DNA of 64,000 nt from NCBI RefSeq assembly GCF_943193085.1, contig NZ_CALPCU010000013.1, positions 5,840 through 69,839 of the forward strand, read 5' to 3'. A program made the translations under genes and the position numbers. The stretch comes from Vermiculatibacterium agrestimuris. Its GTDB lineage: Bacteria; Bacillota; Clostridia; Oscillospirales; Oscillospiraceae. Shown piece after piece: positions 15,887-24,730 of the stretch (position 1 is the stretch's first letter; the number at the start of each line of letters is the position of its first letter). The notes under the pieces were generated by a model, which saw nothing but the letters and a program-made list of their open reading frames with translations, had not been told where the DNA came from and did not search any database.

Positions 15887-15915
15887 CTTGACGGAATTTT
15901 GACTTTCTCCCTATA
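15887..15915 (+). promoter_or_regulatory. Response-regulator box and promoter upstream of the two-component genes
   Basis: TTGAC at 15888-15892 and again at 15899-15903, a direct repeat with an 11-bp period, as bound by tandem OmpR/PhoB dimers. The first TTGACG can serve as -35 with CTATAT-like -10 at 17 bp. The same 35-bp region is closely copied at 17935-17969. Confidence 0.65.
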
Positions 15916-15941
15916 TGATGAAAAAGGCTGGAGGTGTTCAC

Positions 15942-16616
15942 ATGGCATACAGAATTTTGATCGTGGATGATGAGCCGATCCTGACCGAACTGCTTTCCAC
16001 CCATTTGCAGGATCACGGATATGCAGTTTCCGTAGCCAACAGTAGCGATGAAGCCCTGGCAAAGCTGAATACAAAGCCAAATCTCATTCTGCTGGACATC
16101 AATATGCCGGGGATGGATGGACTGGAGCTGTGCAAGGTCATTCGGAATCATATCGTCTGCCCTATCCTGTTCCTGACGGCGCGGATCACAGAGCAGGATA
16201 AGGTCAACGGCCTGCGGGCCGGAGGGGACGACTATATCACCAAGCCGTTCGGCTTGCAGGAATTGCTTGCCCGCATTGAGGCCCATCTGCGCCGGGATGA
16301 GCGGAATAACCGCCCGCCGGAGGTCGTGACCTCTCAGGGGCTGATTATCAATCTCTCTGACAGAAAAGTGTTTTGGAATGAGCAGGAGCTTTCTTTTTCA
16401 AAGAGGGAATTTGACATCATCGAATTTCTGTCCTCTAACCCCAATCAGGTCTTTGACAAGGAACGCATCTATGAGGCGGTATGGGGCTATGACGCAGAGG
16501 GCGACAGCAACGTGATTAAAGAGCATATCCGCAAGATCCGCGCAAAGCTCATGCAGGCCAGCGGGAGTGAGTACATCGAAACAGTTTGGGGGATGGGCTA
16601 CCGATGGAAAAAATAA
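15942..16616 (+). CDS. OmpR/PhoB-family response regulator
   Basis: A 224-residue regulator. Receiver domain 1-117: acidic pair DDE at 9-11, phosphoacceptor Asp in LILLDINMPGMDG (about 51), Thr in FLTAR and Lys in ITKPF. Winged-helix DNA-binding domain about 130-224 (LSFSKREFDIIEFLSSNPNQVFDKERIYEAVWGYD, ending VWGMGYRWKK). Start at ATG 15942 with GGAGGTGTTCAC. Its stop overlaps the kinase start by 13 bp. Matching 11-bp-period repeats upstream of itself and of the cargo operon suggest it controls both. Confidence 0.95.
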   Translation: MAYRILIVDDEPILTELLSTHLQDHGYAVSVANSSDEALAKLNTKPNLILLDINMPGMDGLELCKVIRNHIVCPILFLTARITEQDKVNGLRAGGDDYITKPFGLQELLARIEAHLRRDERNNRPPEVVTSQGLIINLSDRKVFWNEQELSFSKREFDIIEFLSSNPNQVFDKERIYEAVWGYDAEGDSNVIKEHIRKIRAKLMQASGSEYIETVWGMGYRWKK

Positions 16617-17884
16617 AAAGGCAATCACTGAAACGCTCTTTTATGGCGGCTGTGGCGATTACTATGTTGATCGTGTTCCTATGCAGCGGTCTTGCAATTT
16701 TCGGCTGTTACCTTCTACAAAAGCATATTCTCCCCGATTCCAACGAGGTTTGGCTGACGCAGCAGACAACCGCCCCGGATGGTACGGTCACAGAGGCAAA
16801 GATGAGGTATGTCCTTGATGACTCGCCAGAGCCATTCGGCCAACTGATAGCGGACGGTCAGGAACGCAACGAGAGTCAGGGACAGACGAGCTACATGATA
16901 GAGCGTATCGAATCCAGCTACTCCATGCTTTCCCCGAAAACGAGAACGGCCTACCGCGTTTCGCAGATTTGTATGATGTTGCTGCCCTTCCTGTTTGCTG
17001 TAATTGGAATTACTCTGTGCGCGTGGTGGTTTTATCACAAGATACTGGAGCCGCCGATCACTGTCTTGATGGATGCCACCGTACACATCCAAGACCGGGA
17101 TTTGAACTTCCAGATCAATTTTAGCGGGCGGGATGAGTTGGGCCAGCTCTGTACCGCGTTTGAAAAAATGCGGCAGACCCTATATGAGAATAACCGTCAG
17201 CTCTGGAGTATGCTGGAGGAACGCCGCGCATTGCAGGCATCCGTGGCCCACGATCTGCGTAATCCCATCGCCATTATGACAGGCTATGTGGAATATTTGC
17301 AGGAGAACCGCCAGGGCGGAACCTTGACGGACGAAAAATTAGAAAAGGCGCTCGCCAATCTCGGCATTACTGCGGAGCGTATGGGCCACTACACAGATAC
17401 CATGCGCGACCTGGGCGCGATTGAAGAAACAGAAGTCCACCGCAGAGAAGTGGAACTTCCTGAGTTTTTACAGCACATGGCGGACTCATTATCCATTCTG
17501 TTTCAGAACACCGAAGTACGCTTTGCTTGTAATTTCCATGTGCCAGCGGGCAGGGCCATCCTTGACGGGGAGCTGTTATACCGCGTTCTGGAAAACCTGA
17601 TTTCCAATGCCCTGCGTTTTGCGGAACATCAAATTAAGCTTGCCTTTTATCTGGAACACGGAACGCTGTCGGCCACCGTGACAGACGATGGGCCGGGTTT
17701 TTCGGAAAAGCTGCTGCAAAAGAAAACCGCCCTGTTCTACTCCGAAGATACCTCCGGCAAGCACCTGGGCCTGGGGCTTGCGGTGAGCCGGGTGCTGTGC
17801 CAAAAGCATGGGGGAACCATAGAGCTGTCAAACAGATTGCCGCATGGAGCCTGCGTGAAAGCCACCATCACCATCAAGCAATAA
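16604..17884 (+). CDS. Sensor histidine kinase
   Basis: A 426-residue kinase. Transmembrane helices at about 13-36 and 126-148 enclose an extracytoplasmic sensor of about 90 residues. Then come a HAMP segment, DHp helix with the phosphoacceptor His in ASVAHDLRNPIAIMTGYVEYL, and the catalytic domain with N-box ENLISNALRF, G1 DDGPGF and G2 GKHLGLGLAVSRVL. It partners the overlapping response regulator. The signal is unknown. The linked lipoproteins and ABC genes suggest envelope stress or peptide sensing, which is inference. Confidence 0.94.
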   Translation: MEKIKRQSLKRSFMAAVAITMLIVFLCSGLAIFGCYLLQKHILPDSNEVWLTQQTTAPDGTVTEAKMRYVLDDSPEPFGQLIADGQERNESQGQTSYMIERIESSYSMLSPKTRTAYRVSQICMMLLPFLFAVIGITLCAWWFYHKILEPPITVLMDATVHIQDRDLNFQINFSGRDELGQLCTAFEKMRQTLYENNRQLWSMLEERRALQASVAHDLRNPIAIMTGYVEYLQENRQGGTLTDEKLEKALANLGITAERMGHYTDTMRDLGAIEETEVHRREVELPEFLQHMADSLSILFQNTEVRFACNFHVPAGRAILDGELLYRVLENLISNALRFAEHQIKLAFYLEHGTLSATVTDDGPGFSEKLLQKKTALFYSEDTSGKHLGLGLAVSRVLCQKHGGTIELSNRLPHGACVKATITIKQ

Positions 17885-17898
17885 ATCGTCCCTCCAAA

Positions 17899-17929
17899 AT
17901 GCTGCCCCAAAAACCTGGGCGGCATTTTT
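17899..17929 (+). terminator. Terminator after the kinase gene
   Basis: ATGCTGCCC / GGGCGGCAT stem with one G-U pair, followed by TTTTT. Confidence 0.75.
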
Positions 17930-17934
17930 CATTT

Positions 17935-17969
17935 CTTGACCGAATCTTGACCTTTGCCCATTATGCTTA
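17935..17969 (+). promoter_or_regulatory. Second copy of the response-regulator box, cargo operon promoter
   Basis: TTGAC at 17936-17940 and 17947-17951 (11-bp period). Aligned with 15887-15921, most positions match, including flanking bases. TTGACC as -35 leaves 17 bp to CATTAT. Confidence 0.65.
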
Positions 17970-17995
17970 GTCCATCAAAGCAAAGGAGGCCATGT

Positions 17996-19030
17996 ATGCG
18001 AAAACGATTGATTGCCGTTCTCTTGATATGCGGCGCACTTTTATCCCTCGCCGCCTGTGGGAACTATGCCATTCCAGACAGTACACCCCCGCCGTCACAG
18101 GCTGTTGCCGCAAACCCGTTTGAGGCAGCGGAGGAGGACGCCGGATTTCTGGCAATGCTCACCCACGAAGCTGCTTCGGCTGATTTCTCCGAGAGTGGGG
18201 AGCGCCTGCCCTTCCCCTATGACGGCGGCGAGTTTCGGCTGGACTACCGATTCTCCCTCACCGGCAAGATGGATACCGTTGGATTTCTCCTGTTCCTGGA
18301 CGGCCAGCCCCAGCCCTACAAGGTGAACGATACCACTGCGGAGTATGAGTATTGCCATAGCTTTCCCGCAAAGGAGGATCACAGCTTTTCCTTCCTCTTT
18401 GAGCCTGTAACCGGCAGCACCGGCGATACGCTGGCCCTGACTGTGGTGAGCATCACCAACCCGGACTTCCAGCCGGATATGGAATCCACCTCCAGCTTTG
18501 GCTGGTATCATAAGACGCTGGATTCCTATGTTGAATTGAAGTTCAACATGGACGCACCCGCCGCCCATTCAGACCTTCCGCCCGTCCGGGAAATCTTTTC
18601 ACAAAGCGAAGCGCGGGAGGAAAAGGCCACAGCGCAGTATGTGGAAAACGAGCTTCCCAAATACGGCTGGGGAGATGTGAGCATGGACACGCTGGACAGC
18701 GGAATCTATTACACCTTCTCCTGCGATGGCGGCATCACCTATGACAACCTGCTTGTCTCCGCTCCCGTTCTCCTGCGGTTTACCATGTGCGGCACAGCCG
18801 GAACAAGTTACAGCATCGCCTTCTTCTTGGACCATCAGCCGGTGAAACTTGGCGAAAGCACCTGCTGCTCTGTTGCCTTGAGCAAGGGCGGCGTCATGGA
18901 GCTGGAGGCTGTAATCGACCCGGACAAGCTGGGGCAGTTTCACACCTTCTACTGTGTGGCCGTCCCCCAGGACGGAGCTTCCGGCCCGCTCATTAAGACC
19001 AATTCTATTTTATTGTATAAGGAGAGCTGA
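17996..19030 (+). CDS. Lipoprotein of unknown function (element cargo)
   Basis: A 344-residue lipoprotein: basic N terminus, hydrophobic core and lipobox LSLAAC with Cys21. The mature part is beta-rich with two similar halves (YDGGEFRLDYRFSLTGKMDTVGFLLFLDGQPQPY and ISYS/TCGTAGTSYSIAFFLDHQPVKL), suggesting two Ig-like or jelly-roll modules. Start at ATG 17996 with AAGGAGG. An ATG 4 bp upstream is out of frame. First gene of the cargo operon under the response-regulator box, and 2 bp from the next lipoprotein gene. I do not recognise a named family. Confidence 0.8.
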   Translation: MRKRLIAVLLICGALLSLAACGNYAIPDSTPPPSQAVAANPFEAAEEDAGFLAMLTHEAASADFSESGERLPFPYDGGEFRLDYRFSLTGKMDTVGFLLFLDGQPQPYKVNDTTAEYEYCHSFPAKEDHSFSFLFEPVTGSTGDTLALTVVSITNPDFQPDMESTSSFGWYHKTLDSYVELKFNMDAPAAHSDLPPVREIFSQSEAREEKATAQYVENELPKYGWGDVSMDTLDSGIYYTFSCDGGITYDNLLVSAPVLLRFTMCGTAGTSYSIAFFLDHQPVKLGESTCCSVALSKGGVMELEAVIDPDKLGQFHTFYCVAVPQDGASGPLIKTNSILLYKES

Positions 19031-19032
19031 AC

Positions 19033-20199
19033 ATGAAAAAGAAATTCTGCATGACATTGGTGCTGATTTTTACCCTGGCGTTGTCCGCCTGCGGTAAGAC
19101 GGACGCCCCGGCTCCTGCGGTTTCGGGAGACACCCCCTCCGACACTCCTGTGGTTTCTGTTCCGACCCCTGACGGACAGACGGGACTGTCCTCTTCTTCC
19201 TGCACCTTCGACCCCGCCCTGTTTGGCGGCAAGCTCCAGAGCTGCGCCTATGCCGGGAACGGAACGCTTTTTGTGCTGGCAGACAAGCTGTACCTCTACG
19301 ACACTGGGACTTCCTCGGTGCTGGCCACCGCAGAAGCGCCCCTGCGCGACTTTGAAGCCCAGGCCATTGACGGGGGCTACGTCCTGTCCGGTATGGGCGA
19401 CAGCGGCATGATGGCGTACATCTATGACAGCTCCCTCTCTTTGAACAAGGAGATCGCGGTGGATGAGCTTTTACAGGGGGATCTTGTTGTCAGCGAAACC
19501 GGGGGCGTAGCGGCCTCCACAGACGGGAAAAAGCTGGCCTTCGCCGCCTTGGGTGGGCTGTATCTGTATGACCTGGAAAGCGGGAGCCTGACTACCCTCC
19601 TGGACATGGCCCAAGACGCCGGAACAGCCAGCATCCGTATTTCCATGCTGAACGGCGCTGCCTTTGCCCAGGATAACAGCCAGATCGTGTTCTTTGGCAG
19701 CGGCAGCTCGATTCCCGCGGCAGACGGCGAGGAAGGCTTTTCCATCTACGGGAGCATCGCCGTGGATGGCAGCGGTCTGATGCTCACAAAACCGTCCGAC
19801 TATGAAATGGAAGAAATGCAGAGCAGCGTCAGCCGGTTGTTTTTCCCGCAGACCTTTACCCAGGCCAACGGCACACTGCTTTGGATCGACCGGGCAACAG
19901 GCAGCGCCAATACGCTCTCCTTCTCCACCAGCGGTGAGGGCAAAGACGGCGTGTACGGCTCGGAGCAGGGGAACTATGTGGCAACCGCCGTTTTGGACGG
20001 CAGTCTGACCGTTCGCGTCTATGACGTGGTCTCCGGCGCATTGGTTGCCACCGAAGTGATCGAGAACTCTGACCCCACATATTTCAACCGTATCCCCAGG
20101 ATTTACCTTTTGGACGGGGCCAAAACCGCCGTAGTCGTTCTCGGAGGCAGTATCAGCGAAGTTGATACGCTGGTATCCACATTTGAGTTTGGAGCGTAA
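19033..20199 (+). CDS. Lipoprotein with predicted beta-propeller (element cargo)
   Basis: A 388-residue lipoprotein, lipobox LALSAC (Cys20), then a Pro/Thr-rich tether and a repetitive domain with blade-like strands (LFVLADKLYLYDTGTSSVLAT, KLAFAALGGLYLYDLESGSLTTLL, ISEVDTLVSTFEFGA). This is typical of WD40/PQQ-like propellers that bind partners outside the membrane. Cotranscribed with the preceding lipoprotein and the ABC genes downstream. Function not assignable. It may form the extracellular part of the transporter or sensor. Confidence 0.78.
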   Translation: MKKKFCMTLVLIFTLALSACGKTDAPAPAVSGDTPSDTPVVSVPTPDGQTGLSSSSCTFDPALFGGKLQSCAYAGNGTLFVLADKLYLYDTGTSSVLATAEAPLRDFEAQAIDGGYVLSGMGDSGMMAYIYDSSLSLNKEIAVDELLQGDLVVSETGGVAASTDGKKLAFAALGGLYLYDLESGSLTTLLDMAQDAGTASIRISMLNGAAFAQDNSQIVFFGSGSSIPAADGEEGFSIYGSIAVDGSGLMLTKPSDYEMEEMQSSVSRLFFPQTFTQANGTLLWIDRATGSANTLSFSTSGEGKDGVYGSEQGNYVATAVLDGSLTVRVYDVVSGALVATEVIENSDPTYFNRIPRIYLLDGAKTAVVVLGGSISEVDTLVSTFEFGA

Positions 20200-20200
20200 C

Positions 20201-20401
20201 ATGGAGATAACAGGTGGAAATGTGCGTGGAATGGAAACAAAATGCCAGCCTATTTCCCGCATCTGGCTTGATACAGAACGAAAGATCGCATCCTTTCATC
20301 CTCTTGCTGATACTGAGCAAAACCATTTTTGCTGTTACAGCCGTGAGCAATTTATGATATATACCTTTGCCCTGGTAGAGAACGGATTTCGGTTTATGTA
20401 G
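20201..20401 (+). CDS. Small hypothetical protein (element cargo)
   Basis: A 66-residue ORF with core METKCQPISRIWLDTERKIASFHPLADTEQ and a C-terminal FMIYTFALVENGFRFM. It is cytoplasmic and of no family I can name. Start at ATG 20201 with TTTGGAG upstream; ATG 20231 is the alternative and would begin at the better-looking METKC. The initiation region (TTTGGAGcgTAACATGGAgATaACA) is nearly repeated 245 bp downstream at the ABC ATPase start, as if this small gene had been inserted by a duplication. Confidence 0.55.
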   Translation: MEITGGNVRGMETKCQPISRIWLDTERKIASFHPLADTEQNHFCCYSREQFMIYTFALVENGFRFM

Positions 20402-20447
20402 GGCATTGTAAGCAACCTATATTCATTACTCGAATTTGGAGAATAAC

Positions 20448-21335
20448 ATGGAAATCACATTTGAAAGCGTATCCAAGCAATACAAAAGCAAGTATGCGCT
20501 GAAAAACTTTACCGCCACCTTAAGCGAGGGCGTGTACGGCCTGCTGGGTGAAAACGGGGCCGGGAAAACAACGCTTATCAATACCTTTGTGGGTATCCTG
20601 CGCGGGGACAGCGGCACGATTCGGGTGGACGGACAGGATGTGAGGACGCTGGGCAAAGCGTTCCTATCCCAAATCGGCTATATGCCGCAGTACCCCATTT
20701 TTTACCGGGATTTTACCGTCAAGGATTTTCTGCTCTATATGTGTGCGCTGAAAGACATTCCCACCCATGAAGCGCAAGACCGGGTTGCGGAGCTGCTTGC
20801 CACGGTGAACCTGACGGACGCTCAGGACAAGAAGATCGGGGCGCTCTCCGGCGGTATGCGTCAGCGTGTCGGCATTGTGCAGGCCATGCTGTCCGACCCC
20901 AAAATTCTGATCCTGGACGAGCCTACCGCCGGTCTTGACCCCAGCGAACGGATACGGTTTCGGAACCTGATCTCCCGGTTTGCCCAGGGCCGGACGATCC
21001 TGCTGGCAACTCACATCGTTTCCGATGTTGAGTGCATCGCGCGGGAAATTCTGCTGCTGAAACAGGGGACGCTTCTCATGCAGGGAACGCCCGCCGCGCT
21101 GGAACAGGGGATTGAAGGTAAGGTGTGGAGTGTAACTGCCGGGGCCGAGAGCGCCGCGCTGCTGACCGATATGTACTGTGTCAGCAACATGAAGCAGGAG
21201 GACGGACGTTTTACCCTCCGCATTGTTGAGGATGGATGCCCGATCAAGACCGCACAGCCTGTCCAGCCCAACCTGGAGGATGTGTTCTTGTACTATTGCA
21301 GGGGGGAGCGCCATGATACGTCTGATACGGTATGA
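20448..21335 (+). CDS. ABC transporter ATP-binding protein (element cargo)
   Basis: A 295-residue ATPase: Walker A GENGAGKT (about 34-41), Q-loop QIGYMPQYPIFY, signature GALSGGMRQRVGI, Walker B ILILDEPTAGLDPSE and H-switch LLATHIVSDVE. A C-terminal regulatory extension follows. Exporter subtype (CcmA/BcrA-like). Start at ATG 20448; the TTG 12 bp earlier is rejected, since GGAGAATAAC fits the ATG. Overlaps the first permease by 23 bp. Confidence 0.94.
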   Translation: MEITFESVSKQYKSKYALKNFTATLSEGVYGLLGENGAGKTTLINTFVGILRGDSGTIRVDGQDVRTLGKAFLSQIGYMPQYPIFYRDFTVKDFLLYMCALKDIPTHEAQDRVAELLATVNLTDAQDKKIGALSGGMRQRVGIVQAMLSDPKILILDEPTAGLDPSERIRFRNLISRFAQGRTILLATHIVSDVECIAREILLLKQGTLLMQGTPAALEQGIEGKVWSVTAGAESAALLTDMYCVSNMKQEDGRFTLRIVEDGCPIKTAQPVQPNLEDVFLYYCRGERHDTSDTV

Positions 21336-22533
21336 GTTTATCAAGCAGTTCTGTAAACGCTCCATCCTGGCGCTCTTTGTGGTGTTCAGCCTCGCCAACC
21401 TGTTCAAAATCTATGGCGAATACAAATCCTACTCCTATCTGACAGACGGGAATGGAGAACGGAGCTGGCACACGCTTCATTGGCAGCTCTATGAGGAATA
21501 CCAGGGGGAAATCACCCCGGAGAAAATCGAACGCCTGCTTGCGGTTTATCAGCCTCTTGTGGAGGCCACGTCAGATATGACCGCAAGCACAGCCACCGAT
21601 GATCCCAACACCATGACCGGGAACCTATACAGCGACAGGAATCTACTGGACAAGTATTTTGTGCAGCCTATGCAGTATTCCTATGAGTACAGCGGCCGGT
21701 CGGAGCAAGTGGCAAATAGAGCGCGGCAAAGTGCCGCGCTCTATGGGGAACGGGGAGCGGTCTACCAGCAGAGGGAGAGCGGCGCGATCTATAACCTTTA
21801 TGCTGGCCGCACCATCCCCGCCTTTGCCTACCGAGAAATGTGCAATTACTATCTGAACTATGATTTTTCCATTGTCCTGACCCTCCTGCTCTGTCTCTAT
21901 GGGATCATCGGAACCTTTGTGAGCGAGCGGGAAACGCAGATGGATATGCTGCTGCTGGTAAGTCCCAACGGCGGCAGAAAAACAGCCCTGGCGAAAATCA
22001 TTGCGGCCACCCTGTTTCTACTCCTGACCTCGCTGTGGTTTTCTCTCCTTGACCTGATTGGCTTTGCGGCCTCTTTTCAGACTTTGGAAGGGCTGGCCCT
22101 GCCGGTATTCGCAATTCCAAACTTTGCGGAGGCATCCGTCAATCTCAGTATTTTTCAATATGTCCTCCTGTCTGCGGCGCTCAAATGCGCCGGCGCATGG
22201 ATGATCGGGATGCTCTGGCTGTTGGTTTCGATGTTCTGGAAAAATGCCCTGCTCCCGTTCGTCATCAATTTTGCCCTCTGTATGGCGCTGACCGTCAGTG
22301 GAGCCGCCTGCGCCTACTCCAATTTCTTCTGGACAAAGGTGCTGAACCCGTATTCTCTGCTGACAAACCGTGTTCTCCTGGGCAAAACAGAGTTCGTAAA
22401 CCTGGGCGGATTCCCCGTCCTGACATGGCAGGCCGCAATATGGTTTGCCCTGATCGCGGGCCTTGTGCTTGTAGCTGCAATCTATTTTCTGTCAGCGGAA
22501 AACTGTCACCGCTGTGTTCGGAGGGCAAAATGA
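21313..22533 (+). CDS. ABC-2 type permease (element cargo, first)
   Basis: A 406-residue membrane protein. The N-terminal cytosolic segment MIRLIRYEFIKQFCKRS leads into a first helix (ILALFVVFSLANLF), then a large extracytoplasmic loop of about 130 residues (containing GERGAVYQQRESGAIYNLYAG) and five more helices at the C terminus. The family motif FVSERETQMDMLLLVSPNGGRKTALAKI is the coupling region of ABC-2 permeases. Pairs with the following permease as a heterodimer. Confidence 0.88.
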   Translation: MIRLIRYEFIKQFCKRSILALFVVFSLANLFKIYGEYKSYSYLTDGNGERSWHTLHWQLYEEYQGEITPEKIERLLAVYQPLVEATSDMTASTATDDPNTMTGNLYSDRNLLDKYFVQPMQYSYEYSGRSEQVANRARQSAALYGERGAVYQQRESGAIYNLYAGRTIPAFAYREMCNYYLNYDFSIVLTLLLCLYGIIGTFVSERETQMDMLLLVSPNGGRKTALAKIIAATLFLLLTSLWFSLLDLIGFAASFQTLEGLALPVFAIPNFAEASVNLSIFQYVLLSAALKCAGAWMIGMLWLLVSMFWKNALLPFVINFALCMALTVSGAACAYSNFFWTKVLNPYSLLTNRVLLGKTEFVNLGGFPVLTWQAAIWFALIAGLVLVAAIYFLSAENCHRCVRRAK

Positions 22534-24530
22534 GCGTTTTCTCTTATGAATGGAAAAAACTGATGGTCATGCAGCGGGGCCTGTTCTATATCCTGGCTGC
22601 GCTCCTGGTCAGTACGGTTTGGCTGGCCGCAGCCGACAGGCCGCAGAACAGCGCGATGGAAGAATACCGCGAGGAATACGAGTGGTATCTGGAACGGCTG
22701 GACGGGGCGTACACAGAGGAAAAGGCCGCTTGGCTGGAGCAGGAGGCCCAGGCCATCACGGAGGCCCGCAGTACCCGCTCTCAATCCCAGGAAAGCTATT
22801 ACAGCGGTCAGATCACAGCGGAACAGTATGAGCGGCAGATCGCAGAGGTCAACACGGTTTTGGCCCATGAGCATGGCTTTGAAGCTGTATATCAGCAATA
22901 TTTATATATCTGCGAGAACACCGGCAATCGTTACTTTCTGAAAACAAACGGCTGGGCGGGGCTGTTTTCCTCCCAAACGCTGGACTTCCCTCTGTTTCTT
23001 GTCATTTTGATTTTGGCCGCTACGGTTTTTTGCTCGGAGTATAGCTGCCAGATGGACGCGCTTTTGCGGACGGCACCGCAGAGCCGCAAGAGTGCCAGGA
23101 GCAAAGCCGTAATGACCCTCTACGCCGTGTTTGTCCTCTGTGTAGGACTATCCCTGATCCGTTTTCTGTTCTTTGCGGTAAAATATGGCCTGCCCCACGG
23201 GGAGTACCCTGTTCAGAGTATCGCCAGTTTCGGAGGCAGTACAAAAAACATCTCCCTGCTGGCTGCGTATCTGATTCTGACCGTCCTGCGCTGTTTTGGC
23301 TCGGTGTATCTCGCCGCCCTGCTGCTCTTTACCTCCGTTTTGGTGAAGAAATATGCTTTAACGGTGGTGATCGGAGTGGCATCCACCTTGATACCGTACA
23401 TCGGACTGTCCAGGCAGATCTGCTACCGCTTGCCGCTGCCCCTGCCGTTCCTGCTGGCAACCGGCTTTCTGGAGGGAGCCTCCTCCATGGAGGATTCGCT
23501 GACAGGCGAAGCCATTGAGATTTTTTCGGAGCGTTCCCCCCAGGAGCTGCTGGCCTTGCTGGGCTTGTCCGCTGTGTGCTGCTCCCTCATGGTATGGTGG
23601 GTTCTGCGGCAAAACACAAACTGCTGGCAGTCTGGAAGAAAACCTGTCAGACGGTGTGAGGCCGCAGTCCTGAGCCTACTGCTTCTGATTTCGCTGTCCG
23701 GCTGTTCTTTCGGAACGTCCACAAACGGGATATTCAATTCATCTTCGCAAAGTGTGTCGGAAACTTACAGCGTGATCTTCGACGATCAGACGCGGACATA
23801 CTCTCTGGAAAACCGGGAAACCGGCGCTTTGACGGATTTGCCCCTCTCTCCGCTGTTCGGAGCTTTTTCGGATGGGGAATCCGTCAAAGCCGTCTATATG
23901 GATGCCCCGTACATTTATTATATGGCTTCCCGCACAGAACAGTATGTGGATCGGGTCGGCAGCTACAACAGCACAGCCACCCAGGTGTCCATCGTCCAGC
24001 TTGATACAGAAACCTTTGAGGAACAGGTTATTTTTGAGAAAATAACGGACAGCGGGCGATCTCTGTTGGGAATTGACTATACCGTGGGGGATACCTGGAT
24101 GTTTCTGCAATACTGCTATGGCTTTTTCTTGAACAACGACAGCCTTTTTTTCATTACGAATGATGGGATTACGGAAGTAAGCAGGACGACTCAGCGAACT
24201 CAAATGCTGGACATCCCCACCAGGGGGAATATAGCGTTTGATGGGCGGACGATCTATTTCATCAACGAAAATTCTTTGCTGACAGCGTATGACACCAAAA
24301 CCCACAAAACAAGACCGTTTCGGAATGCTGTCGCTTACGATTTCTGCCTGACCGAGCAGGGGCTGTATTTTATCAACCGCATGGATTCCGACTGCGTTTA
24401 TCTGTGCGGCAGGGATGGCGCCCACAGTCTGAAGATTTCAAATGACCCGGCCCTGTCTGTTGGCTATAACGGTGAGAAAGTTACCATGATTCTAAAATCG
24501 GACGGGAAGGAGGTGATTTTTGAACCGTGA
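22530..24530 (+). CDS. ABC-2 type permease fused to a lipoprotein-like propeller domain (element cargo)
   Basis: A 666-residue fusion. Residues 1-365 are an ABC-2 permease (SYEWKKLMVMQRGLFYILAALLVSTVW, large loop, then FCSEYSCQMDALLRTAPQSRKSARSKAV and five helices). After a basic stretch a further hydrophobic segment, AAVLSLLLLISLSGCSFG, looks exactly like a lipoprotein signal with lipobox Cys near 391. An extracytoplasmic repeat domain follows, resembling the lipoprotein at 19033. No internal start codon with an RBS is found, so this is a true in-frame fusion. Its ATG overlaps the previous stop. Confidence 0.82.
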   Translation: MSVFSYEWKKLMVMQRGLFYILAALLVSTVWLAAADRPQNSAMEEYREEYEWYLERLDGAYTEEKAAWLEQEAQAITEARSTRSQSQESYYSGQITAEQYERQIAEVNTVLAHEHGFEAVYQQYLYICENTGNRYFLKTNGWAGLFSSQTLDFPLFLVILILAATVFCSEYSCQMDALLRTAPQSRKSARSKAVMTLYAVFVLCVGLSLIRFLFFAVKYGLPHGEYPVQSIASFGGSTKNISLLAAYLILTVLRCFGSVYLAALLLFTSVLVKKYALTVVIGVASTLIPYIGLSRQICYRLPLPLPFLLATGFLEGASSMEDSLTGEAIEIFSERSPQELLALLGLSAVCCSLMVWWVLRQNTNCWQSGRKPVRRCEAAVLSLLLLISLSGCSFGTSTNGIFNSSSQSVSETYSVIFDDQTRTYSLENRETGALTDLPLSPLFGAFSDGESVKAVYMDAPYIYYMASRTEQYVDRVGSYNSTATQVSIVQLDTETFEEQVIFEKITDSGRSLLGIDYTVGDTWMFLQYCYGFFLNNDSLFFITNDGITEVSRTTQRTQMLDIPTRGNIAFDGRTIYFINENSLLTAYDTKTHKTRPFRNAVAYDFCLTEQGLYFINRMDSDCVYLCGRDGAHSLKISNDPALSVGYNGEKVTMILKSDGKEVIFEP

Positions 24531-24712
24531 CGGTACGGGAGTGCCAAGCATCCGTCAGAGCAAAGCGAAAAAAACGCATCAGGAGGTTGGTGATCGCCTA
24601 CGCTCTGCGGAGTGCGATCATCCTTCTGCTGGTTCTAATGGAGGACTGTGTAATCCCCAACTGTTTTTTACAGAACACCATACAAAGGGGCATTTTCCAG
24701 AGCAAACTGTAA
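24520..24712 (+). pseudogene. Small membrane protein, frameshifted at an A7 tract or in alternative frames
   Basis: A perfect AAGGAGGTGATTT precedes TTG 24520 (LNRDGTGVPSIRQSKAKK). In frame it continues with low-complexity hydrophilic sequence to 24729. Loss of one A in the A7 tract 24568-24574 switches into RIRRLVIAYALRSAIILLLVLM, a clear membrane helix, ending at 24712. The second frame also has its own GTG at 24527. Last gene of the cargo operon. It is the second A-tract frameshift in this element. Confidence 0.45.
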
Positions 24713-24730
24713 AATTTGCTGATTTGTAAT

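Noticed and set aside
22185..22529. In-frame N-terminal extension of the second cargo permease
   Set aside because: Overlaps the first permease in another frame and reads as basic low-complexity sequence; ATG 22530 overlaps the upstream stop.
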